Assembly: GCF_001721295.1 (NCBI RefSeq)
Contig: NZ_MDDS01000009.1
Span: 1 to 64,000 of the forward strand
Source: Sphingomonas turrisvirgatae
GTDB lineage: Bacteria; Pseudomonadota; Alphaproteobacteria; Sphingomonadales; Sphingomonadaceae
Direction: 5' to 3'
DNA: 64,000 bases
Shown here one piece after another: positions 62,419 through 64,000 of this stretch (position 1 is its first letter; the number at the start of each line of letters is the position of its first letter). The notes under the pieces are model-generated. The model did no database searches. It had not been told where the DNA came from and saw nothing but the letters and a program-made list of their open reading frames with translations. The translations under genes were made by a program, and so were the position numbers.

Positions 62419-64000
62419 ATGGGGAGCAAGGGTCGGCACTGGATGAAGGCGGCGCTCATGACGGCGGCCGCAATGGGCGTGGCGGTCGCGGTTCAGGCGA
62501 ACGCGCAGAGCGCGCCGCGCGGCTATGACATAGCGGCGCAGGACCTTGGCACGGCGCTCACGCAACTCGCGCGCCAGAGTAATCGCCAGCTCCATTTCTC
62601 GGCCGATCTGACCCGGGGAAAACGCGCGCGGCGCATTTCGGGGCGGATGAGCTTCGAGCAGGCCCTCGATCGACTTCTGCAGGGCACGGGCCTGGTGCAT
62701 CGGCAGACTGCCAGCGGCGCCACCGTGATCCAGCGCGGCGAGACAGCGACCGCCCAGGAGTCGGCGTCGGACGAGGTTGCCACGGGACGCTCCGAAATCC
62801 TCGTCATCGGCAGCCGTTCGCTCAACGCCGACATCCGCCGTAGCGAGGATGCCGACCAACCCTATGTGATCTTCGGCAAGGACGAGATCCGCGCGTCGCA
62901 AGCCACTTCCGTCGAGGATTTTCTACGTACCCGGCTGCCGCAGAATGCGGGTTTCGCCGGCACCGGTTCGCAAAGCGGGGTGGGGGTGGGTCAGCCCTAT
63001 TCCACCTTCAACCTGCGCGGGCTCGGGACCAACCAGACGCTCATCCTCGTCAACGGACGGCGCATTGCCGATCGCTCCGTGGGCAATGGCGGTCCTGCTC
63101 AGCCGGATCTCAACGGTATTCCGGTTGGCGCTATCGAGCGGATCGAGGTCCTTCCCTCGTCCGCCGGCGGTATCTATGGCGGCAACGCCGTCGGTGGGGT
63201 GATCAACATCATCCTGCGGAGCGACTATCGCGGCATCGATTTAACGCTCACCCACAATTCGACCTTCGACTTTCATGCGCCGATGACGCGCCTCGACGTC
63301 GCGGGAGGCTTCGCGCTCGAAGGCGGCCGGACGTCCGTCAGCTTTAACGGGGCGATCAGCGATTCCGGAACGCTGCTCCTGAGCCAGCGGCGCGGTCTCG
63401 TTCAACGCGGCGTCGACCTCGGCTTCGCCAACCAGTCGCCCTATGTCGGCAACGGCGCGCCCCCGATCGGGAATGGCGTCAACATCCGAAGCTCGACCGG
63501 GGCCAACCTCGTGCTGGACAATGGCGTCGCCCTGGGATCGAACGTCACCAACGTGCCGCTGGGCTATGCCGGCTATGCGGCGGATGGCGGTGCGGCGCTG
63601 CTCGCCGGCGCCGGACGCTTCAACCTCGACATGCCGGAAGACCTGAACGCGGCACGTCGCGGCCTGCTCACGGCCTCTGAGATGCAGTCGTTCAACGTCA
63701 GCGTGAAGCGCAAGTTCAGTAGTTGGCTCGACATCTTCGCCGACTATTCGCATTTCGTGAACAAGGGCCACAGCTTCGGCGTCACGCAGCTCCCGGCGAC
63801 GGCGACGCTCGCTGCCAATGCGCCGACCAACCCGTTCCAGCAGGCGGTGACAGTCACCTTCCCGACGCCGAACTATGCCTTTCCGTACGAGTTCGAGGGC
63901 GTGAGCCGGCGATTGAGCGCGGGCGCCATCGTCCGTTTGTCGAGCCGCTGGGCCGTGAATCTCGAGTTTAACCGCAGCTGGAGCTCGTCACGGTCCGAGG
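62419..64000 (+). CDS. TonB-dependent receptor with N-terminal STN signalling domain (partial, runs off window)
   Basis: Open from ATG 62419 to the window edge (527 codons, no stop). Signal peptide MTAAAMGVAVAVQANA. The STN domain (about residues 36-95) is YDIAAQDLGTALTQLARQSNRQLHFSADLTRGKRARRISGRMSFEQALDRLLQGTGL, a secretin/TonB short domain that contacts FecR. The plug follows: SVEDFLRTRLPQNAGF, FNLRGLGTNQTLILVNGRRIAD, IERIEVLPSSAGGIYGGNAVGGVINIIL. This is the sensor-transducer type of receptor, so the ligand both induces and is imported. The ligand is unknown; the gene is cut off at about the first third of the barrel. Confidence 0.93.
   Translation, partial: MGSKGRHWMKAALMTAAAMGVAVAVQANAQSAPRGYDIAAQDLGTALTQLARQSNRQLHFSADLTRGKRARRISGRMSFEQALDRLLQGTGLVHRQTASGATVIQRGETATAQESASDEVATGRSEILVIGSRSLNADIRRSEDADQPYVIFGKDEIRASQATSVEDFLRTRLPQNAGFAGTGSQSGVGVGQPYSTFNLRGLGTNQTLILVNGRRIADRSVGNGGPAQPDLNGIPVGAIERIEVLPSSAGGIYGGNAVGGVINIILRSDYRGIDLTLTHNSTFDFHAPMTRLDVAGGFALEGGRTSVSFNGAISDSGTLLLSQRRGLVQRGVDLGFANQSPYVGNGAPPIGNGVNIRSSTGANLVLDNGVALGSNVTNVPLGYAGYAADGGAALLAGAGRFNLDMPEDLNAARRGLLTASEMQSFNVSVKRKFSSWLDIFADYSHFVNKGHSFGVTQLPATATLAANAPTNPFQQAVTVTFPTPNYAFPYEFEGVSRRLSAGAIVRLSSRWAVNLEFNRSWSSSRSE

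Overview
The window looks like chromosomal DNA of a sphingomonad (Alphaproteobacteria, Sphingomonadales; probably Sphingomonas or a close relative). This is inferred from gene content, not from an rRNA gene. The DNA is GC-rich and carries DivK and CpdR response regulators, a COQ9-type protein, the ribF-ileS-lspA-lipoprotein order, a RibB with a dead GTP-cyclohydrolase-II tail, SapC, several TonB-dependent receptors and a FecI/FecR pair.

Layout. 1-1.6 kb: initiator tRNA, strong hairpin, and an IS3-family element. 1.7-6.4 kb: Dps, a GDT1-like membrane protein, L33, divK, DUF3572, a HAD phosphatase, RidA and a TorF-type porin. 6.4-12.7 kb: ribF, ileS, lspA and a lipoprotein gene on the minus strand, a small periplasmic protein and tRNA-Val(UAC). 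12.7-19 kb: gltX, a TonB-like protein and a riboflavin operon (ribD-ribE-ribBX-ribH) with a GNAT gene. 19-31 kb: ene-reductase, EamA transporter, COQ9, DinG-like helicase, SixA, a molybdenum hydroxylase with a diheme cytochrome, an APC permease and mtnP. 31-36 kb: bacteriophytochrome and heme oxygenase downstream of an RNA helicase. 36-40.6 kb: FAD-linked dehydrogenase, SapC, a predicted small RNA with anti-Shine-Dalgarno-like C-rich segments, an N-formylglutamate amidohydrolase, cpdR and tRNA-Val(GAC). 40.6-43.5 kb: accessory and decaying DNA with a LysR remnant, a TetR/SDR pair and a broken Gfo/Idh/MocA gene.

The most distinctive region is 43.5-58.6 kb. An XRE-cupin regulator is followed by a serine hydrolase and a DgcA-type enolase-superfamily racemase. 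Next comes a long tight operon: TonB receptor, DgcN-type DUF1611 acetyltransferase, YkvI-like transporter, second serine hydrolase, M19 dipeptidase and an alpha-amino-acid-ester-hydrolase-like enzyme. The two transcription units start with nearly identical promoter/operator sequences (19 of 21 bases). I read this as a regulon that imports and dismantles D-amino-acid-containing peptides (muropeptide-like or related) and channels D-glutamate through N-acetyl-D-glutamate to N-acetyl-L-glutamate. A beta-lactam or acylated amino-acid substrate is the main alternative. A paralogous hydrolase with its own TetR regulator and palindromic operators lies just downstream, then a threonine dehydratase and a FecI-FecR-TonB receptor signalling unit that runs off the window.

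Other notable signals: a roughly 127-bp palindromic repeat inserted in frame inside ileS, two intergenic palindromic elements, and an IS3 copy without visible target duplication.
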